Shown one piece after another: positions 1 to 7,105 of a DNA stretch of 48,582 nucleotides (positions are counted from its first letter, which is position 1; each line of letters starts with the position of its first letter). The position numbers and the translations under genes are program-made. The notes below the pieces were generated by a model that saw nothing but the letters and a program-made list of their open reading frames with translations, searched no databases and was not told the DNA's origin. The stretch comes from an archaeon CG10_big_fil_rev_8_21_14_0_10_43_11 (GTDB lineage Archaea; Nanobdellota; Nanobdellia; PEZQ01): the NCBI GenBank assembly GCA_002763265.1, contig PEZQ01000003.1, positions 178,112-226,693 of the forward strand, read 5' to 3'.

Positions 1-725
1 ACAACAAGCATTTCAAGACCTGCGCGAATCCAGTTTGTTCCCGTTACAAAATAGCGCAGCGCGCCAAGCACAAACAAGGTGACTGCGGTAAACACAATAG
101 CAATTGGAAACATATCTGCGTTCAAGGAGAAGAGCAAGGCAATTACATACGAGAAGAGCGGAATAAACCCAAATGCTGCAAACGAGCCAAATGTAACAAG
201 CGCGTTGTACACGGGTGATTCTTTTTCTTCAAGAATGCCCAGTTCATCGACCATCATAGTGTCAACAAACGCGCGTGGCTTTTTGAGAAGCGTATCAACA
301 ATAGTAATCGCATCTTTCTTCTCATACCCTTTTTGCTGGTATAAGTCAATCATTTCGTTTCGCTCACCTTCAGGATAATGGCGCATCTCCCATTCTTCAC
401 GTGTACGCTCGCTCTGCTGGTATTCGCGCTCTGATTTCGTGCTCAAATAATCGCCTACTGCCATGGAAATGCCATCAGCAATCAGGTTTGCAAAGCCAAG
501 AATCAACACAATACTCGCATCAAGCGAAGCTCCTGCAACACCGGCAACAACAGCAAACGTGGTAACAATACCATCAAGACCCCCGTATACCGCGCTCTTA
601 ATGTATGAACCAACTGCCGTGTGTTTTTCTTCAGGAATTTGATGCACAGCAATGCTTTTTGAAATATCACGCTCTAAAAAAGCTTTGCGTGCGTCCCTGC
701 CCCGCTTGAAATGCACCATCCCCAT
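1..725 (-). CDS. VIT1/CCC1-family metal transporter (3' end cut by window edge)
   Basis: Membrane transporter of the VIT1/CCC1 family, which moves Fe2+ or Mn2+ across a membrane. My translation of the reverse strand gives 241 residues with no stop. Residues about 46-93 hold two membrane helices with the family-like run YGGLDGIVTTFAVVAG, then GFANLIADGISMAVGDYL. Residues 94-172 are soluble and Glu-rich (ERTREEWEMRHYPEGE), matching the cytoplasmic metal-binding helices of the family. Two more helices follow from about 175. The start is ATG at 725; an in-frame ATG at 719 is possible. A TATA-like box (745-753) about 24 nt upstream suggests a leaderless transcript. It is divergent from the nth gene. 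Family confident, metal unknown. Confidence 0.85.
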   Translation of the reverse strand, partial: MGMVHFKRGRDARKAFLERDISKSIAVHQIPEEKHTAVGSYIKSAVYGGLDGIVTTFAVVAGVAGASLDASIVLILGFANLIADGISMAVGDYLSTKSEREYQQSERTREEWEMRHYPEGERNEMIDLYQQKGYEKKDAITIVDTLLKKPRAFVDTMMVDELGILEEKESPVYNALVTFGSFAAFGFIPLFSYVIALLFSLNADMFPIAIVFTAVTLFVLGALRYFVTGTNWIRAGLEMLV

Positions 726-784
726 ACATAAAACCAGCTACGTTGATATAAAGGTTTTTAGCCAAACCCCGCATAAAAATATAG

Positions 785-1432
785 GTGACCCTCACTCCTG
801 ATGAGCTCATGCACGGCTTGCACAAAATGGTTAACTGGCGCGCGCCAGTAGTGCGCTACACTGACCCCTTTAAAGTCCTGATTTCAACCGTGCTCTCTCA
901 GCGCACGCGTGATGAAAACACGCAAGTAGCAAGCGCGCGCCTCTTTGCGCGCCTTGACACGCCAGAAAAGCTTGCCCGCGCGCCAACACATGACGTTGAA
1001 GAATTGATAAAACCAAGCGGGTTTTATCGCGTGAAAGCGCAACGAATCCACGCTATCAGCAAAGACATTCTCACACGCTTTAATGGCAAGACGCCTGATT
1101 CTATTGAACAATTACTCACCCTGCCTGGTGTTGGGCGAAAAACCGCGAACTGCGTGCTTGTCTACGGGTTTGAGCGCGCTGCAATTCCTGTTGACGTGCA
1201 TGTGCACCGCATCAGCAACCGTCTTGGCATTGTTGAGAGCGCCACTCCTGAAGAAACTGAAGCACTGCTGGTGAAAATGATTCCAGAAAAATACTGGATT
1301 GAAATCAACCACTTAATGGTCCTGTTTGGCAGACAAACGTGCCTTGCCCGAAACCCAAAATGCCCAACATGCGTTTTTAACGCGAAATGCGCGTATTGGA
1401 AAAAAAACAAGCAAAAAAATGCAAAACTATGA
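785..1432 (+). CDS. nth: Endonuclease III (DNA glycosylase/AP lyase)
   Basis: Base-excision-repair enzyme that removes oxidised pyrimidines and cuts the abasic site. The 215-residue length is normal for Nth. A helix-hairpin-helix LPGVGRKTA lies at 113-121 with the catalytic Lys119. The catalytic Asp137 lies in VDVHVHR. A [4Fe-4S] loop at the C-terminus has Cys186, 193, 196 and 202 with the classic C-x6-C-x2-C-x5-C spacing. The start is GTG at 785; the next Met is residue 9. It is divergent from the VIT gene and stands alone. The last residues are Lys-rich. Confidence 0.95.
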   Translation: MTLTPDELMHGLHKMVNWRAPVVRYTDPFKVLISTVLSQRTRDENTQVASARLFARLDTPEKLARAPTHDVEELIKPSGFYRVKAQRIHAISKDILTRFNGKTPDSIEQLLTLPGVGRKTANCVLVYGFERAAIPVDVHVHRISNRLGIVESATPEETEALLVKMIPEKYWIEINHLMVLFGRQTCLARNPKCPTCVFNAKCAYWKKNKQKNAKL

Positions 1433-1515
1433 ACACTATTTAAAGAAACTAAAAAGCAAAGATTTAAATATGGAAAGTGGGATTTCAGCATCAAATCGAG
1501 GGAAAAAAAACTACT

Positions 1516-2034
1516 ATGGCAACTATTGATTACAACCAAACCGATTTTGATTATGAGCAGATGCATGAACTGCTTCTTCCCCACTACCAACAGGTGTGGA
1601 ACAAAATCAAGCAAGTAACCAAAAAAACAGTAAAACGACTGATAAAAGACCCGCTCTTTCTTGCCTCACTCGTGACCATGCCGTTCGCGTACTCCATGAA
1701 TGACAAAGTCACACACGGCGCAATGGGCGTTGCAGCATACAAAGTCATTGACACCATAAGCGATGAGATAGGAGCTCCCGGCTACCTTTCAAAAACAGCA
1801 GGTATTCTTGGGGCGCTTGCAACCGGTGTTGGCTGGGAAGTCATGCAAGGCTACTGCGCAAACACGCCGGTTCTTTCAAGCACGCCGCTTGCAGGAGTGG
1901 TAGACCCGCTTGATGCAGAAGCAACAACTCTTGGCGGACTTGCAACCGGAACGCTCTACGCTACAAAAGACGCAATTAATGCAAAACGTGGCAAAAACAA
2001 AGCATCAGACCTTGAGCAACTCCTTGAAGCCTAA
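1516..2034 (+). CDS. Small membrane protein, VanZ/YfiM-like pattern, unknown function
   Basis: A 172-residue protein that I do not recognise firmly. After a charged N-terminus come two or three hydrophobic stretches (DPLFLASLVTMPFAYSM, then a Gly/Ala-rich run ending in GWEVMQGY). The order His (KVTHGAMG), then GWE, then DPLDAEATTLGGLATG resembles small VanZ- or YfiM-like membrane families with an H...(W/K)E...DxxDxxATxxG pattern. That link is only an inference. A GTG at 1477 would add 13 residues. I prefer ATG 1516 because TTTAAATA (1463-1470) would start transcription near 1490-1495 and GAGGGA (1498-1503) lies just before this ATG. Confidence 0.7.
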   Translation: MATIDYNQTDFDYEQMHELLLPHYQQVWNKIKQVTKKTVKRLIKDPLFLASLVTMPFAYSMNDKVTHGAMGVAAYKVIDTISDEIGAPGYLSKTAGILGALATGVGWEVMQGYCANTPVLSSTPLAGVVDPLDAEATTLGGLATGTLYATKDAINAKRGKNKASDLEQLLEA

Positions 2035-2082
2035 GCGGCTTCACACAATCTTTTTTATCTTTCTGCTCTCTTCTAATGAATA

Positions 2083-2883
2083 ATGCGCTATTCATTTCCA
2101 AACGGCATGCGACCCGCAACGTTGCGCGAGCGCGAACTATTCTACACACATGAATTCAACGCAAAACAGGTGCGTTCTTGGCTTGCAAAAAAAAGCGTGT
2201 TATTTGCCATAAAAATCGGCATGCTCACGCGCGTGTACAAAAAGGAATTTGCAAAAGACAAAGATTACGTGCTTGTTTTGCTTGACACAACAAAACAATC
2301 ACTCAAAAAGGATTTACTCCACTACCTTCCTGAAAGCGCGTACTACGACCGGAACGTGTATGGCAACCTTAAAAACTGCGCAGAACACGACCTTAACGAG
2401 TTTTGGAACTGGAAGAATTTTCTTGGCCAGGAATTATGTTTTGATGTTGACCCGGAAAATATTGCGTGCCCCACATGCGGGTCGCTTGAAGAGCGCATGA
2501 AACGCAATCAAACGTTCACCTTTTGCATGAGCTGTTTTGAAACAACCAAGCAAAACACGCTCAGGCTCTACGAGCTTCTCAAACAAAAAGGATTCAAACA
2601 CGTTAAAATCGTGTTTTCAGGAAGAGGTTTTCACGTGCACGTGTTTGACAAACAGGCATACACCATGACACGCGCGCAGCGAAAAGAACTAAGCGCAGAG
2701 ATTTTGCGTGCCGGTATTGAACATGATGAATGGGTAAGTGAAGGCGTGTCCCGTCTTATCCGCCTGCCGTATTCACTCAACGCACTTGTAAGCAGAGTAG
2801 TAACACCGCTTACGGTCGCACAACTCAAAACGTTTAATTTAGAAACTGATGCAAAACCCCACTACCTATCTCAAAAAAAATAA
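2083..2883 (+). CDS. priS: DNA primase, small catalytic subunit (short, divergent)
   Basis: Catalytic subunit of the archaeal/eukaryotic primase, which makes the primers for replication. Residues 117-123 (QELCFDVD) carry the catalytic Asp pair D121/D123. A four-Cys zinc site follows (CPTC 129-132, CMSC 148-151). SGRGFH at 179-184 is the nucleotide-binding motif, and RLIRLP (224-229) is the usual last conserved block. At 266 residues it is shorter than typical PriS (roughly 320-400). Before RLIRLP, the place where relatives usually have VTxD reads VSEG, so the third catalytic Asp looks replaced. The following SLHGKTG-like stretch is SLNALVS. TTTTTATC about 26 nt upstream suggests a leaderless start. 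No priL is visible in the window. Confidence 0.85.
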   Translation: MRYSFPNGMRPATLRERELFYTHEFNAKQVRSWLAKKSVLFAIKIGMLTRVYKKEFAKDKDYVLVLLDTTKQSLKKDLLHYLPESAYYDRNVYGNLKNCAEHDLNEFWNWKNFLGQELCFDVDPENIACPTCGSLEERMKRNQTFTFCMSCFETTKQNTLRLYELLKQKGFKHVKIVFSGRGFHVHVFDKQAYTMTRAQRKELSAEILRAGIEHDEWVSEGVSRLIRLPYSLNALVSRVVTPLTVAQLKTFNLETDAKPHYLSQKK

Positions 2884-2900
2884 AGAAAAAATGAAAGTAC

Positions 2901-3038
2901 TTATTTTTTCTTAGCTGGTTTTTTTGTTGCTTTCTTTTTTTCTTTGCCGTAGTATTTTTGTTTTTTTGCAGCTTTTGCCTTGCCTGTTTTTTCGTCAAGT
3001 TCGGCACCGCAATTAATGCACACATTATTATTTGCCAT
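2901..3038 (-). CDS. 45-residue zinc-ribbon-like, Lys-rich small protein
   Basis: Small gene read directly from the reverse strand. Residues 6-16 (VCINCGAELDE) form one C-x2-C knuckle of a zinc ribbon. The remaining 30 residues are Lys/Ala-rich and end in KKPAKKK, like the tails of several ribosomal proteins in this window. An excellent Shine-Dalgarno sequence (GGAGGG, seven nt before ATG) supports translation. With only two Cys it would need a partner or a dimer to bind zinc. It is convergent with priS, 17 nt apart. Function unknown; nucleic-acid binding is plausible from the charge. Confidence 0.7.
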   Translation of the reverse strand: MANNNVCINCGAELDEKTGKAKAAKKQKYYGKEKKKATKKPAKKK

Positions 3039-3053
3039 AATGATTCCCTCCAA

Positions 3054-3070
3054 CTAGTGATTAGCACTAG
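3054..3070. promoter_or_regulatory. Inverted repeat CTAGTG-n5-CACTAG upstream of the small zinc-ribbon gene
   Basis: Perfect 6-bp arms separated by ATTAG, just upstream of the Shine-Dalgarno sequence of the minus-strand small gene and about 30 nt before the TATA-like TTTAAATA of the plus-strand pilin gene. It could be an operator for one or both divergent genes, or a 5'-UTR hairpin. Nothing else in the sequence tells which. Confidence 0.35.
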
Positions 3071-3136
3071 ATAGTTTATGAATTTTGCGTCTAAAAACAA
3101 TGTTTAAATAGGTCTATGGGCATTATTTGTCTTAGT

Positions 3137-3652
3137 ATGATGAATAGGAAGGGAATCACACCAATTATTGCCATCGTACTCCTTCTTATGATAACGGTTG
3201 CTGTTGCAGGCTCAGTCAACTTCTGGTTGAGTAACGTTCAAAGGTCAACGCAATCCGGCGTGGAGGAGTCAACAACACAAATCTCACAGAGCGCGCAAAA
3301 CCGCGTGGACATCCGCTTCAAACGATGTGAAAGCACAACTATAGAACCATTCTCAACAGACATTACGGTAAACATTCACAACGTTGGAACCCAACCAATT
3401 CGCGGCGGAACAGTTTCGCTTACGCTCAGAGATGAGGATGGAACTGACCTTGCCTACAAGGAGAACAGCGAAGTCGTTGACTTCACTGAATCAGACCTTC
3501 TTGCCGTCGGAGACTCTATTAGTGTTACGTGGACAATTGAAGAAGCTACAGACGGTCTTTATTTGACTGTTTCAGAAACATATGGCCTGCACATAACACT
3601 TCCAAGCGGGACAGCAACAGACACGACTTGTGTGGCACAAGCAGCAACCTAA
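3137..3652 (+). CDS. Archaeal type IV pilin-like protein
   Basis: Secreted, assembled surface protein of the archaeal type IV pilin family. It has a class III signal peptide: a short basic leader (MMNRKG) and then a hydrophobic helix ITPIIAIVLLLMITVAVAG. Cleavage is expected after Gly by a FlaK/PibD-type prepilin peptidase. The remaining roughly 130 residues look like a beta-rich domain, with Ser/Thr-rich stretches and only two Cys. The 5' extension to 3116 is rejected because TTTAAATA (3102-3109) places the transcript start near 3132, so ATG 3137 or 3140 begins the protein. No pilus ATPase or platform gene is nearby. Confidence 0.85.
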   Translation: MMNRKGITPIIAIVLLLMITVAVAGSVNFWLSNVQRSTQSGVEESTTQISQSAQNRVDIRFKRCESTTIEPFSTDITVNIHNVGTQPIRGGTVSLTLRDEDGTDLAYKENSEVVDFTESDLLAVGDSISVTWTIEEATDGLYLTVSETYGLHITLPSGTATDTTCVAQAAT

Positions 3653-3660
3653 AACCATGT

Positions 3661-4242
3661 TTATTTCTTCTTTTTTAACACAACATAGCGCTTAGCGTTT
3701 TTCCCACTACCCACCTCATGCACTGCTGGTTTAAACCAGCGCTTTGCAAGACCAAGAAACACATCAAACTCCGCTTGCGTACCTGGATAGAATTGCAAAA
3801 GCACACGTCCCTTTGATTTAAGCACGCGATTAAACTCAAAAAGCACGTTTGCATACGCGATAAGAAGCTCGTCGCGCGTTCTGCCGGTCGCCCATTGGAG
3901 CGCACTTATAGACACAACAAAATCAAACGAGCCTGTTTTGAAAGGAATGCGCGAGAAGTCTGCGCACACCACGTCTAAACCCTTTTCTCGTGCAAGCACG
4001 CACATGTGTTCGCTTATGTCAATGCCAATAGTGCGCGCGTGTTGTTTGAGCACGCGCGTTGAAAAGCCTGAGCCGCATCCCGCATCAAGCACAAAACCTA
4101 AAACAGGTTGAAGTGCAAGCAGTTCTCGGGTCATGCGTTCTTGGGTTTTTTGCACGTTGCGTTTTGATTCGTATTCTTTTGAGCGTTCGCTTGTCCAATA
4201 CTCTTTTGCACTGACTCCAAGAACATCAACCATTACGTTCAC
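3661..4242 (-). CDS. Bud23-like SSU rRNA (guanine-N7) methyltransferase
   Basis: Class I SAM-dependent methyltransferase. Motif I is VLDAGCGSGFSTRVL (51-65), with GIDISEHM at 73-80. The combination SISALQW (111-117), VLLQFYPG (147-154) and a C-terminal NAKRYVVL is the signature of eukaryotic Bud23/WBSCR22, which methylates N7 of a guanine in the small-subunit rRNA together with Trm112. The usual acceptor-site motif of other families is absent. I infer the same rRNA target here. It is the second gene of an operon with TFS: the TFS stop TGA is directly followed by its GTG. An ATG at 4233 is an alternative start. No Trm112 gene is visible in the window. Confidence 0.8.
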   Translation of the reverse strand: MNVMVDVLGVSAKEYWTSERSKEYESKRNVQKTQERMTRELLALQPVLGFVLDAGCGSGFSTRVLKQHARTIGIDISEHMCVLAREKGLDVVCADFSRIPFKTGSFDFVVSISALQWATGRTRDELLIAYANVLFEFNRVLKSKGRVLLQFYPGTQAEFDVFLGLAKRWFKPAVHEVGSGKNAKRYVVLKKKK

Positions 4243-4545
4243 TCACATAGGCACGATTTCGTCGCGCTCAACATATCCACACTTTGGGCACTTAAAAAAG
4301 AACGTGCTATACTCATCTCCATACGTTGGGGGCACGACATCAAACGAGCTGTGTGAGTGCCCGCACCGTTTGCATTCATGCTCAATTGAGCCTTCCTGTT
4401 TTGGCACGCGACCGCTAAGAGGTCGTGGCTCAACTTTTTTAGGGTGTTGAGCATGGTACCTGCTTTTTACACGCCCCCCACAGGTAGGACAGACCAATCC
4501 TTTCGCGGTAGGCACACCAAGGGTACCACATTTCTCGCAAAACAT
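4243..4545 (-). CDS. tfs: Transcription elongation factor TFS (TFIIS/RpoM-like)
   Basis: Small two-zinc-ribbon protein that makes stalled RNA polymerase cleave its transcript. The N-terminal ribbon has Cys3, 6, 19 and 22. The C-terminal ribbon has Cys58, 61, 86 and 89, with an acidic pair D77-E78 in YGDEYSTFFFKC that corresponds to the catalytic DE loop. The 100-residue length fits TFS. An upstream extension to 4623 is rejected because a TATA-like CTTTAAAG (about 4570) lies 25 nt before ATG 4545. It leads an operon with the Bud23-like methyltransferase. Confidence 0.88.
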   Translation of the reverse strand: MFCEKCGTLGVPTAKGLVCPTCGGRVKSRYHAQHPKKVEPRPLSGRVPKQEGSIEHECKRCGHSHSSFDVVPPTYGDEYSTFFFKCPKCGYVERDEIVPM

Positions 4546-4664
4546 ACTCTTTTTCTCGTGGACGTATTGCTTTAAAGCATTTACGCTAAACCTCCCAACT
4601 CCTTTGTGAGAACCAAAAACCATAACATACGCGCGAACAAAGAGGTAGCAATAAGCGTGTTGTC

Positions 4665-5021
4665 ATGTTTGATAATGATGTTGTTACGGGAAGAACGCTT
4701 CAAAGAGCGTATCATGAAATCGCACGACTTGAGCCGGCCTTTGTTGACGTTCTGCTCATGTACAAGTACACAAGAGTTGATAGCAAGCGGTTCAAGCAAT
4801 GGAACACGCGGTTTTGCATGGATGACGCAGTTATAAGCACAGACCGGCAAGGTAATCCGACACTTGATACGTACGTGCTGATTCCTCCGGGCGTGAGAGA
4901 GGTTTGCAGTATTGAAACTGATTATTCTCATGATTATGAAGCATTTAAGGAATTTAGAGAACTCATGCTTGAAGACATGATTGAAGAAGAACTACCGTAC
5001 GTCACGAAACGCAACCATTAA
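4665..5021 (+). CDS. Hypothetical protein, 118 residues
   Basis: I do not recognise this protein. It is soluble and acidic at the C-terminus (FKEFRELMLEDMIEEELPY), with a Tyr/Arg-rich middle and no signal peptide, membrane segment or Cys pair. It is divergent from TFS and 26 nt before the CDF gene in the same direction, so the two may share a transcript. The ATG at 4665 has no clear Shine-Dalgarno sequence; GAGGT around 4640 is too far. Coding-like composition matches its neighbours. Confidence 0.6.
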   Translation: MFDNDVVTGRTLQRAYHEIARLEPAFVDVLLMYKYTRVDSKRFKQWNTRFCMDDAVISTDRQGNPTLDTYVLIPPGVREVCSIETDYSHDYEAFKEFRELMLEDMIEEELPYVTKRNH

Positions 5022-5047
5022 TAATCAAAACGTTCTTTTACTACGCT

Positions 5048-5950
5048 ATGCCACATTCACATGATGAGCCCGGCGTGAGCGGCGTGTACTGGGCGCTTAT
5101 CATCACGTTTAGCGTGTTTACGCTTGAACTCGTGGGCGGATTTCTCACCAACAGCCTAAGCCTTGCAAGCGACGCGCTTCACGTTTTTTTAGACGCATTC
5201 TCGCTTGTGCTTGTGATTTCTGCAATCACCGTGTCGTGCAGGATTCCAAGCAAAACTATCACGTTTGGATTTCATCGTGTTGAAGTGATTGTTGCGCTTA
5301 TTAATGGCTCTTTTCTTACTGGAGCAAGCGCATACATTTTTGTTGAAGCAATTCAACGTATTGTGAATCCTGAACCCGTTTTGAGCTTGCACGTGCTTGG
5401 TATTGCACTTATTGGTCTTGTGGCAAACGTGTTTGTGCTCAAAAAATTTAATTTTCATGAAGACGACCTTAACGTGCAAAGCGCGTACTTGCACGTGCTT
5501 TCTGACACAATTACCAGCGTTGGTGTAATTCTTGGCGCAGCACTCATCTGGTTGACCGGCGCGTACTGGGTTGATGGTCTTCTTGGCGCTGTAATTGGCG
5601 TGTTCATTCTTATTCAAGCGGTGCGTTTGATTAATCGCAGCATGCACGTACTCTTGCAAGGCACGCCCGTGGATGTTGATGTTGACGCGCTTATTGCGAC
5701 CATGAAGAAGCAAAAAGGCGTGACTGACGTGCATCACGTGCACGTGTGGACGCTCTGTTCGCGCATTAATGTGCTGAGCGCGCATGTGGTGGTGAGTTTT
5801 GATAGTATTCAAAAAAGCGAGGAATTAAATGACGCGCTCAAACAAAAACTTGCCAAGTACCATATTGGGTATACCACGTTGCAATTTGAGAGCACACGCA
5901 AAAGTGGCGCGCCATTAGTGCATTTGACACATGCAAAGAAGCGTTTCTAA
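5048..5950 (+). CDS. Cation diffusion facilitator (CzcD/ZitB-like metal exporter)
   Basis: Proton-coupled divalent metal exporter (Zn2+, Cd2+ or similar) of the CDF family. Six membrane helices span about 12-190. The metal site is formed by SDALHVFLD (D42, H45, D49) in helix 2 and HVLSD (H149, D153) in helix 5. GFHRVEVIVALING at 74-87 is a family motif. The C-terminal domain from about 205, with VHHVHVW, is the cytoplasmic regulatory fold. The N-terminus PHSHDE is a short His tract. The 300-residue length is normal. The exact metal cannot be told. Confidence 0.92.
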   Translation: MPHSHDEPGVSGVYWALIITFSVFTLELVGGFLTNSLSLASDALHVFLDAFSLVLVISAITVSCRIPSKTITFGFHRVEVIVALINGSFLTGASAYIFVEAIQRIVNPEPVLSLHVLGIALIGLVANVFVLKKFNFHEDDLNVQSAYLHVLSDTITSVGVILGAALIWLTGAYWVDGLLGAVIGVFILIQAVRLINRSMHVLLQGTPVDVDVDALIATMKKQKGVTDVHHVHVWTLCSRINVLSAHVVVSFDSIQKSEELNDALKQKLAKYHIGYTTLQFESTRKSGAPLVHLTHAKKRF

Positions 5951-5960
5951 ATAAGGAATA

Positions 5961-5971
5961 ACCTTTTAAAA
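5961..5971 (+). promoter_or_regulatory. TATA-like box of tRNA-Ser
   Basis: CCTTTTAAAA lies about 33 nt before the first base of the tRNA, the usual spacing for an archaeal promoter. It sits in the gap after the CDF gene. Confidence 0.5.
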
Positions 5972-5999
5972 CACGACGCAGTGTATCTTAACTACTTGT

Positions 6000-6083
6000 G
6001 CAGGGATGGCAGAGTGGTCTAATGCGCGGGCCTTGAGAGCCCGTTCCCCTCGGGGAGCAGGGGTTCGAATCCCTTTCCCTGCG
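6000..6083 (+). tRNA. tRNA-Ser (anticodon UGA)
   Basis: Class II tRNA. Acceptor arm GCAGGGA (6000-6006) pairs with TCCCTGC (6076-6082). The anticodon stem CGGGC/GCCCG (6027-6031, 6039-6043) holds a seven-base loop CTTGAGA with anticodon TGA at 6034-6036. A long variable arm has a CCCC/GGGG stem, and the T loop is TTCGAAT. Discriminator G at 6083 fits serine. CCA is not encoded and there is no intron. A T-run follows at 6086-6090. Confidence 0.92.
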
Positions 6084-6118
6084 CTCCTTTTTATATCAAG
6101 ACAGTTCTCGTGTTTAGT

Positions 6119-6619
6119 ATGAAAAACGATTTGATTGCGCTTTTAAAAGAACAGGACATTGTGCGAACCAGTGCGGTGACACTCAGAAACGGTAAGACCG
6201 CAACATTCTACGTGGACGTTAAAAAAGCATACGGCAATCCAAGACTCTTAAATGCAATTGCAAAAGAGATGTGGAAGCTCATTGACAAAAGCGTCACGTG
6301 CATTGCCGCATCAGGATATGGTGGAATCCCGCTTGCAAGCGCTCTCTCAGCACAGTACAATGTTGCGCTCACACTCGTGCGAGACGCGGTAAAAGACCAT
6401 GGCACCAAAGCAGTGATTGACGGCTACGTTCCTCACAGCAACGACTGCATAGCCATTGTTGATGACGTGTGCACCACGGGCGGAAGTTTAAGAGACACAA
6501 TCCAAGCACTTGAACATACCGGCGCCAAAGTTGTTGGCTGCTGCGTTGTAGTAAAGCGAGGTGAAGCGCAACTAAGCGCACCGCTCACGCACCTGCTCAC
6601 GCCACAAGACCTGTTTTAG
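6119..6619 (+). CDS. pyrE: Orotate phosphoribosyltransferase
   Basis: Joins orotate to PRPP to make OMP in pyrimidine synthesis. The PRPP-binding loop IAIVDDVCTTGGS lies at about 112-124. The catalytic flexible loop has RDAVKDHGTK, and FYVDVKKAYGNP is typical of OPRT. GYGGIPLA is the pyrophosphate loop. The 166-residue length is slightly short but complete. TTTATATC (6089-6096) lies 27 nt before ATG 6119, which favours it over the in-frame GTG at 6110 and implies a leaderless transcript separate from the tRNA. Confidence 0.92.
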   Translation: MKNDLIALLKEQDIVRTSAVTLRNGKTATFYVDVKKAYGNPRLLNAIAKEMWKLIDKSVTCIAASGYGGIPLASALSAQYNVALTLVRDAVKDHGTKAVIDGYVPHSNDCIAIVDDVCTTGGSLRDTIQALEHTGAKVVGCCVVVKRGEAQLSAPLTHLLTPQDLF

Positions 6620-6639
6620 AAACACCAAAAACACACGGC

Positions 6640-6999
6640 TCACGCCACAACAATAATCGTGCCTTTCATGTAGGGGTGGAGGGTGCAATAATACTCAAAC
6701 TCGCCAGCTTCACTAAAAGTGAAACTAAAAGATTGACCCTTGCCAAAAAGACCGCTATCAAATACGCCAGTTATTGACGTAACAGTGTGCGCTACTGAAT
6801 CCTGATTGGTCCACGTCACAGTATCACCCGCGCGCACAACAAGAGGATTTTGCGTGTACGCGTAATTAACAATATCCATTGCAAGACTGCCCAACCCCTC
6901 AGATGACGCATTTTGCTCTTCACTAACCCCCGCAGGAGTTGTTAGGCTCGTACAGCCTATCACAAAAAGAAGGGGTAATACGAAAAGCAGGTTTCGCAT
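6640..6999 (-). CDS. Cupredoxin (plastocyanin-like) lipoprotein
   Basis: Membrane-anchored blue-copper protein, likely a small extracellular electron carrier. The signal peptide ends in a lipobox (FVIGC, Cys16), followed by a Ser/Gly/Glu linker. The beta-sandwich from about 43 has AGDTVTWTNQD. All four type 1 copper ligands are present: His71 (AHTV), Cys105 (YYC), His108 (LHP) and Met111. Length (119) fits. An ATTTTTAT box lies about 28 nt upstream. It is convergent with pyrE, and no oxidase or reductase partner is adjacent. Confidence 0.88.
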   Translation of the reverse strand: MRNLLFVLPLLFVIGCTSLTTPAGVSEEQNASSEGLGSLAMDIVNYAYTQNPLVVRAGDTVTWTNQDSVAHTVTSITGVFDSGLFGKGQSFSFTFSEAGEFEYYCTLHPYMKGTIIVVA

Positions 7000-7105
7000 G
7001 GGTTATTAGATACGCGCTGAGGATAAAAATATTGCCACAACCGTGTATTTCTTTTTTTTAAAAAACACAATCTTTAAACAAAATCATGCACTAACACTAA
7101 ACAAT

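Noticed and set aside
3725-3740. Perfect palindrome GCTGGTTTAAACCAGC
   Set aside because: It lies in the middle of the Bud23-like coding sequence (residues WFKPA) and has no second copy in the window, so it is probably chance.
5189-5812. A 207-residue minus-strand frame opposite the CDF transporter
   Set aside because: Very rich in His and Asn with no pattern, as expected from the antisense of a membrane protein gene.
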